Assembly (NCBI RefSeq): GCF_024199925.1 | Contig: NZ_JANADR010000001.1 | Location: forward strand, 2,170,001 to 2,234,000 | DNA length: 64,000 bases | Origin: Bradyrhizobium sp. CCGUVB1N3 | GTDB taxonomy: Bacteria; Pseudomonadota; Alphaproteobacteria; Rhizobiales; Xanthobacteraceae | Direction: 5' to 3' | In this document: piece by piece, positions 7,836 to 17,118 of the stretch | How the letters are laid out: the number at the start of each line of letters is the position of its first letter | Position numbering within the stretch: position 1 is the first letter of the stretch | Position numbers and translations under genes: made by a program | The notes under the pieces: generated by a model | Seen by the model: the letters and a program-made list of their open reading frames with translations, nothing else | Database searches by the model: none | What the model was told of the DNA's origin: nothing

Positions 7836-8894
7836 CTACACCGCCCCCGCCTTCTGCGCGTACTCCCACGAGGCCTTCGACAAGGGGACGGTGCGCTTGG
7901 CGGATTCGAGCGCCTTGGCGTTGGCGGCGGTGCCGTCGCGGATCCGGCCGGCGATACCCTGCGTGATCCCTGCAAGGCGGAAGAGGTTGTAGGAGAAGTA
8001 CCAGTTGAGATCCGGCACGCTCATCCCGGTCGCGTTGCAATAGATCTGCGCCGCCTCTTCCAGGCTCGGAATGTTCAGCGCCTTGATGTCCGCGCCTTCC
8101 AGGCCCGGCATGATCCACTGCATCAACAGATAGGTGAAGTCGGCCATGGGATCGCCGAGCGTCGACAGCTCCCAATCCAGCACGGCCTGCACGCGCGGTT
8201 CCGTCGCGTGGAAAATCATGTTGTCGAGCCGGTAGTCGCCATGGACGATCGAGACGCGCGCCTGTTCCGGCACGGTGCGCGGCAGCCATTCGGCGACCTT
8301 CTCGAACTCGGGAATGTGCTGGGTCTCGGATGCCCGGTACTGCTTGGTCCAGCGGTCGATCTGCCGCGCGAAATAATTGCCGGGCTTGCCGAAATCGCCA
8401 AGGCCGATCGCGGCGGGATCGAACATGTGCAGTTTCGCCAGCGTCTCGATCTTGCTGGTGAAGATTTGTCGGCGCGCCTCGCCCGTCTGGCTCGGCAGCG
8501 TCGGATCCCAGAACACCCGGCCCTCTTCCATCGACATGATGTAGAAGGCTGCCCCAATGATGCTGTCGTCCTGGCACAGCGCGTAGGCTTTCGCGACCGG
8601 AAAGCCCTGCTTTCCGAGCGCTGCGATCACGCGATATTCGCGATCGACCGCATGCGCCGACGGCAGCAATTTGCCGAACGGTTTTCGGCGCATCACGTAG
8701 GAACGGCCGGGCGTATCGAGCCGGTAAGTCGGGTTGGACTGGCCGCCCTTGAATTGCAGGACGACCAGCGGGCCTTGATAGCCTTCGACGTTCTCGCGCA
8801 TCCAGTTCTCGAGCCGCAGCTCGTCGAAACGATGCCGCTCCTCGACGGGCTTGGTGCCCGAGAACTCCTCGTCTTTCCTGACGCCGTCAGCCAC
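7836..8894 (-). CDS. Phosphotransferase (APH family, ACAD10/11 kinase-like)
   Basis: This 352-residue protein has the aminoglycoside-phosphotransferase kinase fold. The nucleotide-loop region is LQFKGGQSNPTYRLDT, the likely Lys is in YVMRRKPFGKLL, the catalytic loop is VSIVHGDYRLDNMIF, and the metal-binding segment is VLDWELSTLGDPMADF. The start is GTG at 8894 with GAGGGAG seven bases ahead. It lies just downstream of an acyl-CoA dehydrogenase on the same strand. The same two domains are fused in animal ACAD10 and ACAD11, where the kinase domain phosphorylates 4-hydroxyacyl-CoA. A matching role here is inference from that pairing; antibiotic resistance is unlikely. Confidence 0.9.
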   Translation of the reverse strand: MADGVRKDEEFSGTKPVEERHRFDELRLENWMRENVEGYQGPLVVLQFKGGQSNPTYRLDTPGRSYVMRRKPFGKLLPSAHAVDREYRVIAALGKQGFPVAKAYALCQDDSIIGAAFYIMSMEEGRVFWDPTLPSQTGEARRQIFTSKIETLAKLHMFDPAAIGLGDFGKPGNYFARQIDRWTKQYRASETQHIPEFEKVAEWLPRTVPEQARVSIVHGDYRLDNMIFHATEPRVQAVLDWELSTLGDPMADFTYLLMQWIMPGLEGADIKALNIPSLEEAAQIYCNATGMSVPDLNWYFSYNLFRLAGITQGIAGRIRDGTAANAKALESAKRTVPLSKASWEYAQKAGAV

Positions 8895-8923
8895 GATGAC
8901 GCTCCCTCATCTTATTGTCCATC

Positions 8924-8959
8924 ATTCCGGGGCTCGCACTGCGAGAACCCGGGATGACG
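8924..8959. repeat. Short hairpin repeat
   Basis: ATTCCGGGGCTCG pairs with CGAG-AACCCGGGAT around a short loop, in the 98-base gap between the dehydrogenase and phosphotransferase genes. Related sequences are at 10445-10475 and 10501-10532. It could attenuate read-through between the two genes. Confidence 0.65.
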
Positions 8960-8992
8960 GCGTAGAGAGCGCCACGTGCACTCTCCCCATTC

Positions 8993-10231
8993 TTAGTGCT
9001 TGGGAGAGTTTGCATACTTCCGGATTTCAAGTCTGGCAATGGCGCGGTTGTGCACCTCGTCCGGACCGTCGGCGAGGCGGAGCGTGCGGATGCCCGCATA
9101 GTCCTTGGCAAGACCGGCTTCATCCGAGACGCCGGCGCCGCCAAAGGCCTGGATCGCCTGGTCGATGATCTTCAGCGCCATGTTGGGGGCTGCGACCTTG
9201 ATCATGGCGATCTCGAGCTGCGCGCTCTTGTTGCCGACCTTGTCCATCATGTCGGCGGCCTTGAGGCACAAGAGGCGGTTCATCTCGATATCGGTGCGAG
9301 CCTCGCCGATCCGCTGCTCCCACACCGAGTGCTCGATGATCTTCTTACCGAAGGCGGAACGCGACATCAGCCGCTTCACCATCTTCTCCAGCGCCTCCTC
9401 GGCCTTGCCGATGGTGCGCATGCAGTGATGGATGCGGCCGGGGCCGAGACGCCCCTGCGCGATCTCGAAGCCGCGGCCTTCGCCGAGCAGCAGATTCGAG
9501 GCGGGAACGCGGACGTTCTCCAGCAGAACCTGGGCATGACCATGCGGCGCATCGTCGAAGCCGAACACCGGCAGCATTTTCTCGACCTTGATGCCGGGGG
9601 TGTCGAGCGGCACCAGGATCTGCGACTGCTGCTGATGCTTGGCCGCGTTGATGTCGGTCTTTCCCATCAGGATGGCGATCTTGCAGCGGGGGTCGCCGAC
9701 ACCGGACGACCACCATTTGCGGCCGTTGATGACGTAATGATCACCGTCGCGCTCGATGCGGGTCTCGATGTTGGTGGCGTCGGACGAAGCCACCGCCGGC
9801 TCCGTCATCAGGAAGGCGGAGCGGATCTCGCCGTCCATCAGCGGGCGCAGCCATTTGCGCTTCTGCTCCTTGGTGCCGTAACGGAACAGCACTTCCATGT
9901 TGCCGGTGTCGGGCGCAGAGCAGTTGAACACTTCCGAGGCCCAGGAGATGTGGCCCATCTGCTCCGAGAGCAGCGCGTATTCGAGATTGGTCAATCCCGC
10001 GCCGTGGAATTCGTCGTCGTCATGCTCCTTGGACGGCGGCAGAAACATGTTCCAGAGGCCTTCGGCCTTGGCCTTCTTCTTCAGATCCTCCAGCACCGGA
10101 ATGACCTTCCAGCGCTCGCCCGTGTGATCCTGCTGATTGTAGATGGGAACAGCGGGGCGCACGTGCTTGGTCATGAAGGACTGCACGCGTTCGAGCCATT
10201 CCTTCTGCTTGGGCGACATGTCGAAGTCCAT
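8993..10231 (-). CDS. Acyl-CoA dehydrogenase (ACAD10/11-like)
   Basis: This 412-residue flavoprotein covers the whole family. The N-terminal helical domain begins [17 protein letters not shown]; the FAD-binding beta domain has [20 protein letters not shown] and [20 protein letters not shown]; the C-terminal helices carry [20 protein letters not shown] and [20 protein letters not shown]. The ADGPDEVH ending is typical of the ACAD10/11 branch. The start at 10231 has GAGGAG ahead; the open frame runs 55 codons further without support. It heads a unit with the phosphotransferase, opposite a TetR gene that probably controls it. Confidence 0.94.
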   Translation of the reverse strand: MDFDMSPKQKEWLERVQSFMTKHVRPAVPIYNQQDHTGERWKVIPVLEDLKKKAKAEGLWNMFLPPSKEHDDDEFHGAGLTNLEYALLSEQMGHISWASEVFNCSAPDTGNMEVLFRYGTKEQKRKWLRPLMDGEIRSAFLMTEPAVASSDATNIETRIERDGDHYVINGRKWWSSGVGDPRCKIAILMGKTDINAAKHQQQSQILVPLDTPGIKVEKMLPVFGFDDAPHGHAQVLLENVRVPASNLLLGEGRGFEIAQGRLGPGRIHHCMRTIGKAEEALEKMVKRLMSRSAFGKKIIEHSVWEQRIGEARTDIEMNRLLCLKAADMMDKVGNKSAQLEIAMIKVAAPNMALKIIDQAIQAFGGAGVSDEAGLAKDYAGIRTLRLADGPDEVHNRAIARLEIRKYANSPKH

Positions 10232-10554
10232 GGGACGCTCCTCGTCTCTCTCTTTGAACAATCTTTTGTGCCGGACTGTCCTCCCGCCTCGCGCGGTCTG
10301 CAAGCCGCGACAGCGGGCTTGCGGGCCGCCTGTCGGAACCCGGCGTCGCAGTTGCGAACGGGTCCGGATTGCGGATTGACTTTTCCCGGCCTTCAAACGA
10401 TAGTTTCATACAACTGTTTGAATTGCAACTGCCCACGCTCGGGTCACTCCGGGGCAGCCCGCAGGGTTGAACCCGGAATCTAGAAGTTGTGGCGTGAGAT
10501 TTCCGGGTTCGACGCTCCGCGTCGCCCCGGAATGACGGAAAAAGGCTAGAAGCC
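10232..10554. promoter_or_regulatory. Divergent promoter region with candidate TetR operators
   Basis: These 323 bases separate the acyl-CoA dehydrogenase (-) from a TetR regulator (+) and contain no gene. Around 10392-10422 several nested dyads overlap: TTCAAAC (10392-10398) with GTTTGAA (10416-10422), AAAC-GATA-GTTT (10395-10406), and AGTT (10402-10405) with AACT (10412-10415). This AT-rich patch in a GC-rich gap is a good place for the regulator to bind. Between 10445 and 10532 lie two CCGGGTT/CCCCGGAAT hairpin repeats. Confidence 0.5.
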
Positions 10555-11217
10555 ATGGCCAGCGATCAGACCAGATCTGCCATTCTCGCCGCCGCCGAGC
10601 GGCTCTACGCGGACCGCGGCTTCGGCGACGTGACGCTGCGCGACATCGTCGCCGAGGCCAACGTCAACCTTGCAGCCGTGAACTACCATTTCGGCTCGAA
10701 GGACGAATTGATCGCCGAGTTGTTCGTGACGCGGAGCATCGCCCTCAATCGCGAGCGCCTTGCGGAACTCAAGGCGGCGGAAGAACAAGGCGGCGGCCGC
10801 GCCCCGATCGAAATGATCCTGCGCGCCCTGGTCGGCCCGACCCTGCACGGCTGCCTGGGGCCGGCAAACCAGCGCTCCACCGCGGCGCGCTTCATGATCC
10901 GCGCCTCCATTGAATCGGTGCCGCCGATCCGCCGCATCAAGAATCGCGAGATCGACCATTTGCGCAAGTTCGCCGCCGCGATGCGCCGCGCACTGCCCGA
11001 CCGCGGCGATGAGGAGATCTATTGGGGCCTGCACTTCGCGCTGGCCATGGCGCACCACACCATCCGCGAGAGCGAGCGGCTGACCAAGCTGTCGGACGGC
11101 CGATGCGATCTCGACGACGTCGACGGCATCATCGAGCGCGTGGTCGGGATGGCGATGATGGGACTGACCGCCGGCAAGGCGGAGAGCAAGACCCCGGCGA
11201 AAGTCGCCGCGCGGTAG
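10555..11217 (+). CDS. TetR/AcrR family transcriptional regulator
   Basis: This is a 220-residue repressor-type protein. The N-terminal helix-turn-helix covers about residues 5-50: RSAILAAAERLYADRGFGDV, then DIVAEANVNLAAVNYHFGSKDELI, the canonical recognition helix. The C-terminal ligand domain resembles the CerR/PsrA-like group (IRASIESVPPIRRIKNREID). It is transcribed away from the acyl-CoA dehydrogenase/phosphotransferase unit and is the likely local controller, perhaps answering to an acyl-CoA. Ligand unknown. Confidence 0.93.
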   Translation: MASDQTRSAILAAAERLYADRGFGDVTLRDIVAEANVNLAAVNYHFGSKDELIAELFVTRSIALNRERLAELKAAEEQGGGRAPIEMILRALVGPTLHGCLGPANQRSTAARFMIRASIESVPPIRRIKNREIDHLRKFAAAMRRALPDRGDEEIYWGLHFALAMAHHTIRESERLTKLSDGRCDLDDVDGIIERVVGMAMMGLTAGKAESKTPAKVAAR

Positions 11218-11224
11218 AGGCGCC

Positions 11225-11617
11225 CTACATCATTGCGATGCAATCGATCTCGACATCGAACGGGGCGAACCATTCGGGCGTGCAGACGAAGATCCGCGCC
11301 GGCGGATCGCTGGGGAAGTAGCGCGCATAGACCGCGTTAAAAGCGGCGAAGTGCTTGGTCGAGGTGCAATAGACGTTGCACTTCATGACATTGTCGAGGC
11401 CGGCGCCGGCGGTCTCCAGGCACAGCTTCATCTGCTCCATGATGATCTCGCTCTGCCGCTCGATCGGGACGGATGCGATCTCGCCGGTATCAGGGTCGAA
11501 TGGCGGCAGGCCGGCGACGAAGATCATGTTGCCGGCGCGCGTCACCGGCGACGTCGGCGCCTTCCAGCGGTCGAGAAAGGTCGAGATCGGCTCGACGCGC
11601 AGCGCTTCGCGTTTCAT
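11225..11617 (-). CDS. RidA family (YjgF/YER057c/UK114) protein
   Basis: This is a 130-residue protein of the enamine/imine deaminase family. Motifs seen: SPVTRAGNMIFVAGLPPFDP, IIMEQMKLCLETAGAGLDNVMKCNVY, and the C-terminal RIFVCTPEWFAPFDVEIDCI. The canonical RidA signature has an Arg in RxxxxV before the EIDCIA; here R-I-F-V-C-T is present, but the segment after it is atypical (PEWFAP), so the classical RidA activity is not certain. It ends eight bases after the convergent TetR gene. Confidence 0.88.
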   Translation of the reverse strand: MKREALRVEPISTFLDRWKAPTSPVTRAGNMIFVAGLPPFDPDTGEIASVPIERQSEIIMEQMKLCLETAGAGLDNVMKCNVYCTSTKHFAAFNAVYARYFPSDPPARIFVCTPEWFAPFDVEIDCIAMM

Positions 11618-11720
11618 GGGCAGACACCTTCGCTTGTAAACGTAACGGCAGCAGCCTACATCATCTCAAGGCCACGACGTTTCGCTTAAGATCGAAGTGT
11701 GTACGCGAGGGTTCCGTCGG

Positions 11721-11936
11721 CTACATCCGCTGCGGCATCTCCTCGGCCTCTTCCTTCGCCAGCAAGAGCAGCATCTCGATGCCCATCTCGCCTTCCTGCG
11801 GCGAGCGGATGAACTTGATTTCGTCGGCGGTCTTTTGCAGTTCCGCGACGATCGCCACGGCCTGGTTGGCCGTCGCCGCCTCGGTCGCCAGAACTGCCTT
11901 CTGGTTCTTCGCTTGATAACCGATCGTGTAGGACAT
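11721..11936 (-). CDS. Small hypothetical protein, 71 residues
   Basis: The sequence begins MSYTIGYQAKNQKAVLATEA and is rich in Ala, Glu and Gln, with likely beta-alpha-beta character and an acidic helical tail (LLLLAKEEAEEMPQRM). A strong ribosome binding site GGGAGGAA precedes the ATG at a good distance, which is the main support for a real gene. No family is recognised, no membrane segment or signal is seen. It is monocistronic between RidA and the autotransporter. Confidence 0.65.
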   Translation of the reverse strand: MSYTIGYQAKNQKAVLATEAATANQAVAIVAELQKTADEIKFIRSPQEGEMGIEMLLLLAKEEAEEMPQRM

Positions 11937-12112
11937 TCGATTCCTCCCTGCCGAACACCAGTTCGTCAGATGAAGAGATCGAATACGAGTCCGGATTGCG
12001 ACGAAAGCCGGGGCAACTACGGATCATCTGTGGACAAGGGAACGCTGGCCCTCTCCAACCCGCCGTCGCTCACCAGTTTCATCCGAAAGGTTCCCGTGAG
12101 TGCCAGGGCTCT

Positions 12113-14701
12113 TCAGGTTGGAGGCTGCACGGGCGACGAGTTCCGGTTTTCGCCTATGGCTCTTGTGCCAGCACAGGGCTCGCGCTCATCTTCTTTGAGG
12201 AGGCGCACGATCTCGGCGAGATAATATCTTCGCCAGCCCTTCTGGAGGTCTGTCAGCGCTTCAAGATCACGGTCTGTGAGGGCGAGCATGCAGACCCTTG
12301 CGCAAAAGCGTTCGTCCAGCACGTCTACAGATGCCGCAACCGGCCACCCCGCCGACGGCGCAATGCAAGGCCCCGTCGTCTTGACACAGGAGCTGGGGCG
12401 TTCGTGCACCCAGGCCACGTTTGCGAACGGCATCCACATCATGCCGTTGCCGACGTTGAAGCGGCCGTCGAACTTGGTGCCGAGGAAAACCGGCAGCGAG
12501 GACACGTTGTGCGACGCGTAGCTCAAGCCCAGCACGCCCGTTCCGGTCCCGGCCGTGCTGGTTTCGGTATAGGCCGCCTGCCACAACCGCGCGGCCTGCA
12601 CGGCTGCGAACGGCGTCACCGACACCCGGCTGAAATCATAGATCCGGCCGATCTCGAGCCGTCCGCCGAGTTGGTCGCTACCGAACGATCCCTTGGCGAT
12701 CTCGTCCGCGCCGATGCCGGTGATGGTGCGGGTCGTGGAGTTGTTGAAATGGCTATAGGCGAGCTGCGCTGAGACGTAGGTCGCGCCAAAACGCTGCATC
12801 GCGTAGGCGCCGACATGGGCACCGTCGAGCTTACCCGACGTGGCGCGATCGTCGACGTTGAACGTCGCGCTGGAGCCGCCGACGGCGATGCCGACCAGAA
12901 GGTCGGGACCGAAGAGATGATCGACGCCAGCCGCACCGCCCGTGATGCGATCGCTGAAGCCCGCGATACCAGCCGTTGCGTCGCCGGTGAGCGACTGGCC
13001 GGCGCCGAAGCCGGACGCCCAGACATTCCATTGCGGTTGCGCAAGCGGCGGTGCCTTCAGCGCGTTGAAGGCCGAGGTGACCGGCCGTTCCGCGGCGTAG
13101 CCGAGCGCGCCCGCGCCCGCGACGTCGCCGCGGTGGCCCGTGCGCCACGCGTCCATCTGGCCGTCCATGGACTGGCCGAACAGGGAGCCGGCGGCAAAGG
13201 CGGTGTTTTGCGTGCCGCTGGTGCCCTCGCCTGAGAGCTGGTCGAGCACGCGCAACGAGCCGGCCACCAGAAGCTGCGAATAGAACGTCGCAGCCGCGCC
13301 CGTGAGCGACGGCGAATAGCCGGCTTCGAGCGCGTTGCCGACCGCGCGCTGGTTCGCGGTCTCGCCCGCGATTGCGCCGAAGGCCTGGCGGGTCAGGGTC
13401 AGGTGGACGGAGGCGGCGCTATAGGTCGCGGCTGCGGTGAAGAAGACCGACGACGAGGTGACGCTGGCAAACTGGCCAGTGACCGAGGTAATGGTCTGGA
13501 CCACGTCGGTGTAGGTGGTCGACGACTGATAGAGCCCCGGCTGGAGCACCGCCCGCAAGGTGCCGTCGAGCTTGACCTGGCCGTCGGTCAAGAGCCCGTC
13601 ACGAAGGCCTGCACTGTCGACACGCAGCGCCAGCGTGCCCTGCGCGGTCTGGGTAAACGTGCCGCCGATGTAGAAGATGGCCGGTATGAGCGGCGTTGCC
13701 GGGTCGCTGATCGTGATCAACCCGGAATTGGTCAGGCTGACGCCACCACCACCCAAGAGAAAAATCTGTCCGTCCAGCGTGCCGTTATTGGTGACGGTGG
13801 TGCCGGTCGTGCCCAAGGAGAGCAGCGAAAAGCCGTTCCGACCGCCTATGATCGTACCGTTGTTGGTGATGATATCGTTGATGCCTTCAATATCCACCGC
13901 AGTTCCGTTCGTGCCGGGCGCATAGATCGTGCCATTGTTCGTCACCGTGGTGCCAATGTTCCAGACGGTGACGCCGAGTCCATCCTTGCCGAGGGCGGTG
14001 ATGGTGCCCTTGTTGATAAGCGTGTCGTCGGTCTGCGTGGCGACGCCCGTCGCGTTGAAGCCGGTGTTGCTGCCTACCGTGATGACACCCGAATTCCGGA
14101 TGATGTCACCGCCGTTCGTGACAATACCGTATGATCCCACTCCGGTGAGCGTGATGGTGCCGGAATTGGTGATCGTATTGCCACTACCGGCGTCCCCGAC
14201 ACCGGTGGCGCCTTGCGCCGTCGCATTGATCGTCCCCGTATTGGAGAGAGCGTTGTTATTTCCGAGCGCGAACATGGCGGTAGAACCGGCACCCACCGTG
14301 ATCGTACCGGTGTTGGTAAAGTTGTTGTTGTCCAAACCCTGCATACCGAGACTGCTGTTGCCAACGGCGATCGTGCCATTGTTGATCGCAGTGTTGCCGC
14401 TGCCGAGATTGAGCGCGATCTGGCTCGCGCCGACGGTGATCGAGGCATTCGGCTGAACCGTGACCGTCAGATTGTTTTCGGCACCCGTGCCGAACCCGGT
14501 GCTGCTCGCGCCGTCACAGGTGACGGTGCTGCCGGACTGCACACAGGCGGCGACCGCCTGACTTGCGGGGATCGCGACCATTGCAGCTGCTGACAACAAG
14601 AACGAAGAGGCCAGCGTTAGGGCGCGCCCGGATCGCGCTTTGGCGGCGAATGCCGGCAGTTGCCCAGACTTAATCCGCGCCGCGCCACTTCTCGATTTCA
14701 T
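12113..14701 (-). CDS. Autotransporter with truncated/replaced beta-barrel end
   Basis: This 862-residue protein has a long signal peptide (about residues 22-50, ending PASQAVAA). A passenger of about 400 residues follows, built of beta-helix repeats of the INNGTI / NTGTITVG type. The C-terminal barrel begins near WNVWASGFGAGQSLTGD and shows VSAQLAYSHFNN, VTPFAAVQAARLWQ and MMWMPFANVAWVHE. A normal barrel would continue about 80 residues more and end in an aromatic residue. Here it turns into an unrelated tail containing CVKTTGPCIAPS and a charged helix (TDLQKGWRRYYLAEIVRLL), ending in Thr. Function of the passenger is unknown; the outer-membrane insertion signal appears lost. A nested ATG at 12289 could start the tail separately (58 residues). 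Confidence 0.8.
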   Translation of the reverse strand: MKSRSGAARIKSGQLPAFAAKARSGRALTLASSFLLSAAAMVAIPASQAVAACVQSGSTVTCDGASSTGFGTGAENNLTVTVQPNASITVGASQIALNLGSGNTAINNGTIAVGNSSLGMQGLDNNNFTNTGTITVGAGSTAMFALGNNNALSNTGTINATAQGATGVGDAGSGNTITNSGTITLTGVGSYGIVTNGGDIIRNSGVITVGSNTGFNATGVATQTDDTLINKGTITALGKDGLGVTVWNIGTTVTNNGTIYAPGTNGTAVDIEGINDIITNNGTIIGGRNGFSLLSLGTTGTTVTNNGTLDGQIFLLGGGGVSLTNSGLITISDPATPLIPAIFYIGGTFTQTAQGTLALRVDSAGLRDGLLTDGQVKLDGTLRAVLQPGLYQSSTTYTDVVQTITSVTGQFASVTSSSVFFTAAATYSAASVHLTLTRQAFGAIAGETANQRAVGNALEAGYSPSLTGAAATFYSQLLVAGSLRVLDQLSGEGTSGTQNTAFAAGSLFGQSMDGQMDAWRTGHRGDVAGAGALGYAAERPVTSAFNALKAPPLAQPQWNVWASGFGAGQSLTGDATAGIAGFSDRITGGAAGVDHLFGPDLLVGIAVGGSSATFNVDDRATSGKLDGAHVGAYAMQRFGATYVSAQLAYSHFNNSTTRTITGIGADEIAKGSFGSDQLGGRLEIGRIYDFSRVSVTPFAAVQAARLWQAAYTETSTAGTGTGVLGLSYASHNVSSLPVFLGTKFDGRFNVGNGMMWMPFANVAWVHERPSSCVKTTGPCIAPSAGWPVAASVDVLDERFCARVCMLALTDRDLEALTDLQKGWRRYYLAEIVRLLKEDEREPCAGTRAIGENRNSSPVQPPT

Positions 14702-14996
14702 CAATTTCCCCCAGTTCTCTGCCGCCGAAGCGATTGTCTCGATCGTCGCCCATACCGATCGTCATCAGAACCTCACCGCAAACGTGCCCTTGACGCTCGA
14801 ATCTGGTGATTGGCGTTCTGCTGGAACGATAGTCGGAGGCTCGCGCGAGGGCTTGGACCCGCCTGACTTCGACTGGGCCTATATGCTACACATCGCCCGG
14901 TTCGCGGCGCGTGTTGCCGTCCGACAACACGGTGGGGGGCAGTCAGGGCACGAAGCCGTTGCGCTGTGGCGCGAGCAGCGGGGCTGACGGCGGGCG
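14702..14996. other. Upstream region of the autotransporter, no gene seen
   Basis: These 295 bases lie before the autotransporter start and after the stop of the next minus-strand gene upstream in the numbering. GGGGGA precedes the autotransporter ATG. No reliable open frame or clear operator is seen. Confidence 0.4.
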
Positions 14997-15875
14997 TCAG
15001 GCAAGCCCGAGCATGGCGCGCGCGTCATCCGAGCTCGCGACTGTGGCACCGAGGCTCTTCACGATCGCGGCGGCATGCGCGACCAGCTCGGCATTGGTCT
15101 TCGCCAGCACACCCTTGGACATATAGAGATTGTCCTCCATGCCGACGCGAACATGGCCGCCGAGCAGATAGGCCTGTGCGACCATCGGGAATTCGGCGCG
15201 GCCGATGCCGAAGCCGGACCAGATCGCACCCGGCGGCAAGAGGCTGCGCGCATAGAACATGGTCTCTGATGTCGCGGAGAAGCCGTATTTCACGCCGAGC
15301 ACAAGGGAGAACAGGCCCGGCCCCTTCAGCGTACCGTCGGCAAGGAGATCGCGCGCGAGGTGGCAGTCGCCGGAATCGAACAGCTCGATCTCCGGCAGCA
15401 CACCGGCCGCCTTCATGTGCTCCGCCATGATGCGGACGTTGCGCGGGGTGTTGATCACGACCTCGCCGCCGGAGTTCATGGTGTTGAGGTCGAGCGTGCA
15501 GATGTCGGGCTTGAGCAGCTCGATATGCTCGACGCGCTTCTCCGGCTGCAGCAGTGTCGTGCCGGGACCGGCGACGCGAGGGTCGTCATGCGAGGGTACG
15601 AAGCGTCCGCCCGGCCCGGTCGTGAGATTGATGACCAGGCTGTTGTTGCCGGCGCGGATGCGCTCGACGACGTCACGATAGAGATCGATCGACATCGACG
15701 GACGCCCGGTCGCGGGATCACGCACGTGGATGTGGACGATGGCCGCGCCGGCTTCGGCCGCTTCGAGCGCAGATGTCGCGATCTGCTCGGGCGTGATCGG
15801 CAGATACGGCGACTGCTCGGGTTTCGTCAGGTTGCCGGTGATCGCGCAGGTGATGATGGTCTTGCCGGTGGACAT
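14997..15875 (-). CDS. BKACE family beta-keto acid cleavage enzyme (DUF849)
   Basis: This 292-residue TIM-barrel zinc enzyme condenses a beta-keto acid with acetyl-CoA and cleaves it to acetoacetate and a new acyl-CoA. The N-terminus shows TIITCAITGNLTKPEQSPYLPI; the metal-binding His pair lies in AAIVHIHVRDP; the C-terminal part has GFGIGRAEFPMVAQ and RVGMEDNLYMSKG. It is 13 bases from a class III CoA-transferase on the same strand, so the pair probably activates and cleaves one substrate. Exact beta-keto acid unknown. Confidence 0.92.
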   Translation of the reverse strand: MSTGKTIITCAITGNLTKPEQSPYLPITPEQIATSALEAAEAGAAIVHIHVRDPATGRPSMSIDLYRDVVERIRAGNNSLVINLTTGPGGRFVPSHDDPRVAGPGTTLLQPEKRVEHIELLKPDICTLDLNTMNSGGEVVINTPRNVRIMAEHMKAAGVLPEIELFDSGDCHLARDLLADGTLKGPGLFSLVLGVKYGFSATSETMFYARSLLPPGAIWSGFGIGRAEFPMVAQAYLLGGHVRVGMEDNLYMSKGVLAKTNAELVAHAAAIVKSLGATVASSDDARAMLGLA

Positions 15876-15888
15876 GAAAATATCGCCC

Positions 15889-17118
15889 CTAGATCACGCC
15901 CTGCTTCTTCAACGCCTCGATCTTCTCCGCATCATAGCCGAGCTGTCCGCCGAGCACCTCCTGCGTGTGCTCCCCTAACAGCGGCGGCGCGCGATAGTCC
16001 GTCACCGGGGTCTCCGAGAACGTCAGCGCATTGCGGATCAGCGACAGTTCGGGCTCGAACTTGTGGTTGACCTTCACCCGCATGCCGCGCGACTGGACGT
16101 GCGGATCGCTAAATACCTGCTCGAAATCGTTGATCGGACCTGACGGCACGCCGGCCTCCTCCAACTTGTCCAGCCAGTAGGCCACCGGCTTCTTCAGGAA
16201 CAGACCAGCGAAGATCGCCATGATCTCCTTGCCGTGCACGACGCGGTCGTTGTTCTTGATGAAGCGCTTGTCGCTCGCGAGCTCGGGCTCGCCGAGCACG
16301 GCGCAGGTCCGCTGGAACTGACCGTCATTGCCGACCACCAGCATCAGTTCGCCGTCGGTACAGCGGAACACGCCGGCCGGCATGCCACCATTGCCCCAGG
16401 TGCCGCGGCGCGGCGGTGTCTTGCCGTTGACGAGGTAGATCTGCAGCCAGTGCGACAACGATGCGATGACGGTATCGAACAGGCAGACGTCGATGTGCTG
16501 CCCCTCCCCGCCATTGGCGTCGCGATGGTAGAGCGCCGAGAGAATCCCGATCGAGGTGTTCATGCCGGTCATGTAGTCGACGATCGACGGGCCGACCTTC
16601 ATCGGGCCCTCGCCAGGCTCGCCGTCGATATGGCCGGTGACGCTCATCAGGCCGCCCATAGCCTGCAGGATCGCATCATAGCCGGCGCGCGGCGCGTAAG
16701 GGCCGGTCTGGCCGAAGCCGGTCACCGAGCAATAGATGATGCCGGGGTTGATCGCCTTGATCGTCTCGTAGTCGAGCCCATAGCGCTTGAGATCGCCGAC
16801 CTTGTAGTTCTCCATGAAGACGTCGACATCCTTGGCAAGCTGCCGGATGATCGCCTGCCCTTCGGGCTTGGCGATGTTGACGGTGACAGACTTCTTGTTG
16901 CGGTTGGCGCAGAGGTAGAACGAGTTGTTGTTGTTCTGCTTGCCGTCGGGGTCAGCGAGGTAAGGCGGGCCGAAGGCGCGCGCGTCGTCGCCCGTGCCCG
17001 GCCGCTCGATCTTGATCACCTCCGCACCGAGATCGCCGAGCATCTGGGCCGATAAGGGCCCGGCGAGCACGCGCGTGAGGTCAAGGATCTTGATGCCTGA
17101 GAGCGGCAAGGCCGACAT
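15889..17118 (-). CDS. Class III CoA-transferase (CaiB/BaiF family)
   Basis: This is a 409-residue protein. The family start IKILDLTRVLAGPLSAQMLGDLGAEVIKIE is intact, with the catalytic Asp in GPSIVDYMTGMNTSIGILSAL (the usual D-x-x-x-G setting). The C-terminal half shows GVPSGPINDFEQVFSDPHVQSR. ATG 17118 is chosen over the open-frame start because GGAGGAAAC stands before it. It is upstream of the BKACE gene and downstream of an MFS transporter on the same strand, suggesting uptake, CoA activation and cleavage of one carboxylic acid. Confidence 0.94.
   Translation of the reverse strand: MSALPLSGIKILDLTRVLAGPLSAQMLGDLGAEVIKIERPGTGDDARAFGPPYLADPDGKQNNNNSFYLCANRNKKSVTVNIAKPEGQAIIRQLAKDVDVFMENYKVGDLKRYGLDYETIKAINPGIIYCSVTGFGQTGPYAPRAGYDAILQAMGGLMSVTGHIDGEPGEGPMKVGPSIVDYMTGMNTSIGILSALYHRDANGGEGQHIDVCLFDTVIASLSHWLQIYLVNGKTPPRRGTWGNGGMPAGVFRCTDGELMLVVGNDGQFQRTCAVLGEPELASDKRFIKNNDRVVHGKEIMAIFAGLFLKKPVAYWLDKLEEAGVPSGPINDFEQVFSDPHVQSRGMRVKVNHKFEPELSLIRNALTFSETPVTDYRAPPLLGEHTQEVLGGQLGYDAEKIEALKKQGVI

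Noticed and set aside
7836..8894. Aminoglycoside resistance gene
   Set aside because: The fold is APH-like, but linkage to an ACAD10/11-type dehydrogenase and the sequence motifs point to metabolism.
8996..10483. 495-residue plus-strand open frame
   Set aside because: Antisense shadow of the acyl-CoA dehydrogenase, which is certain.
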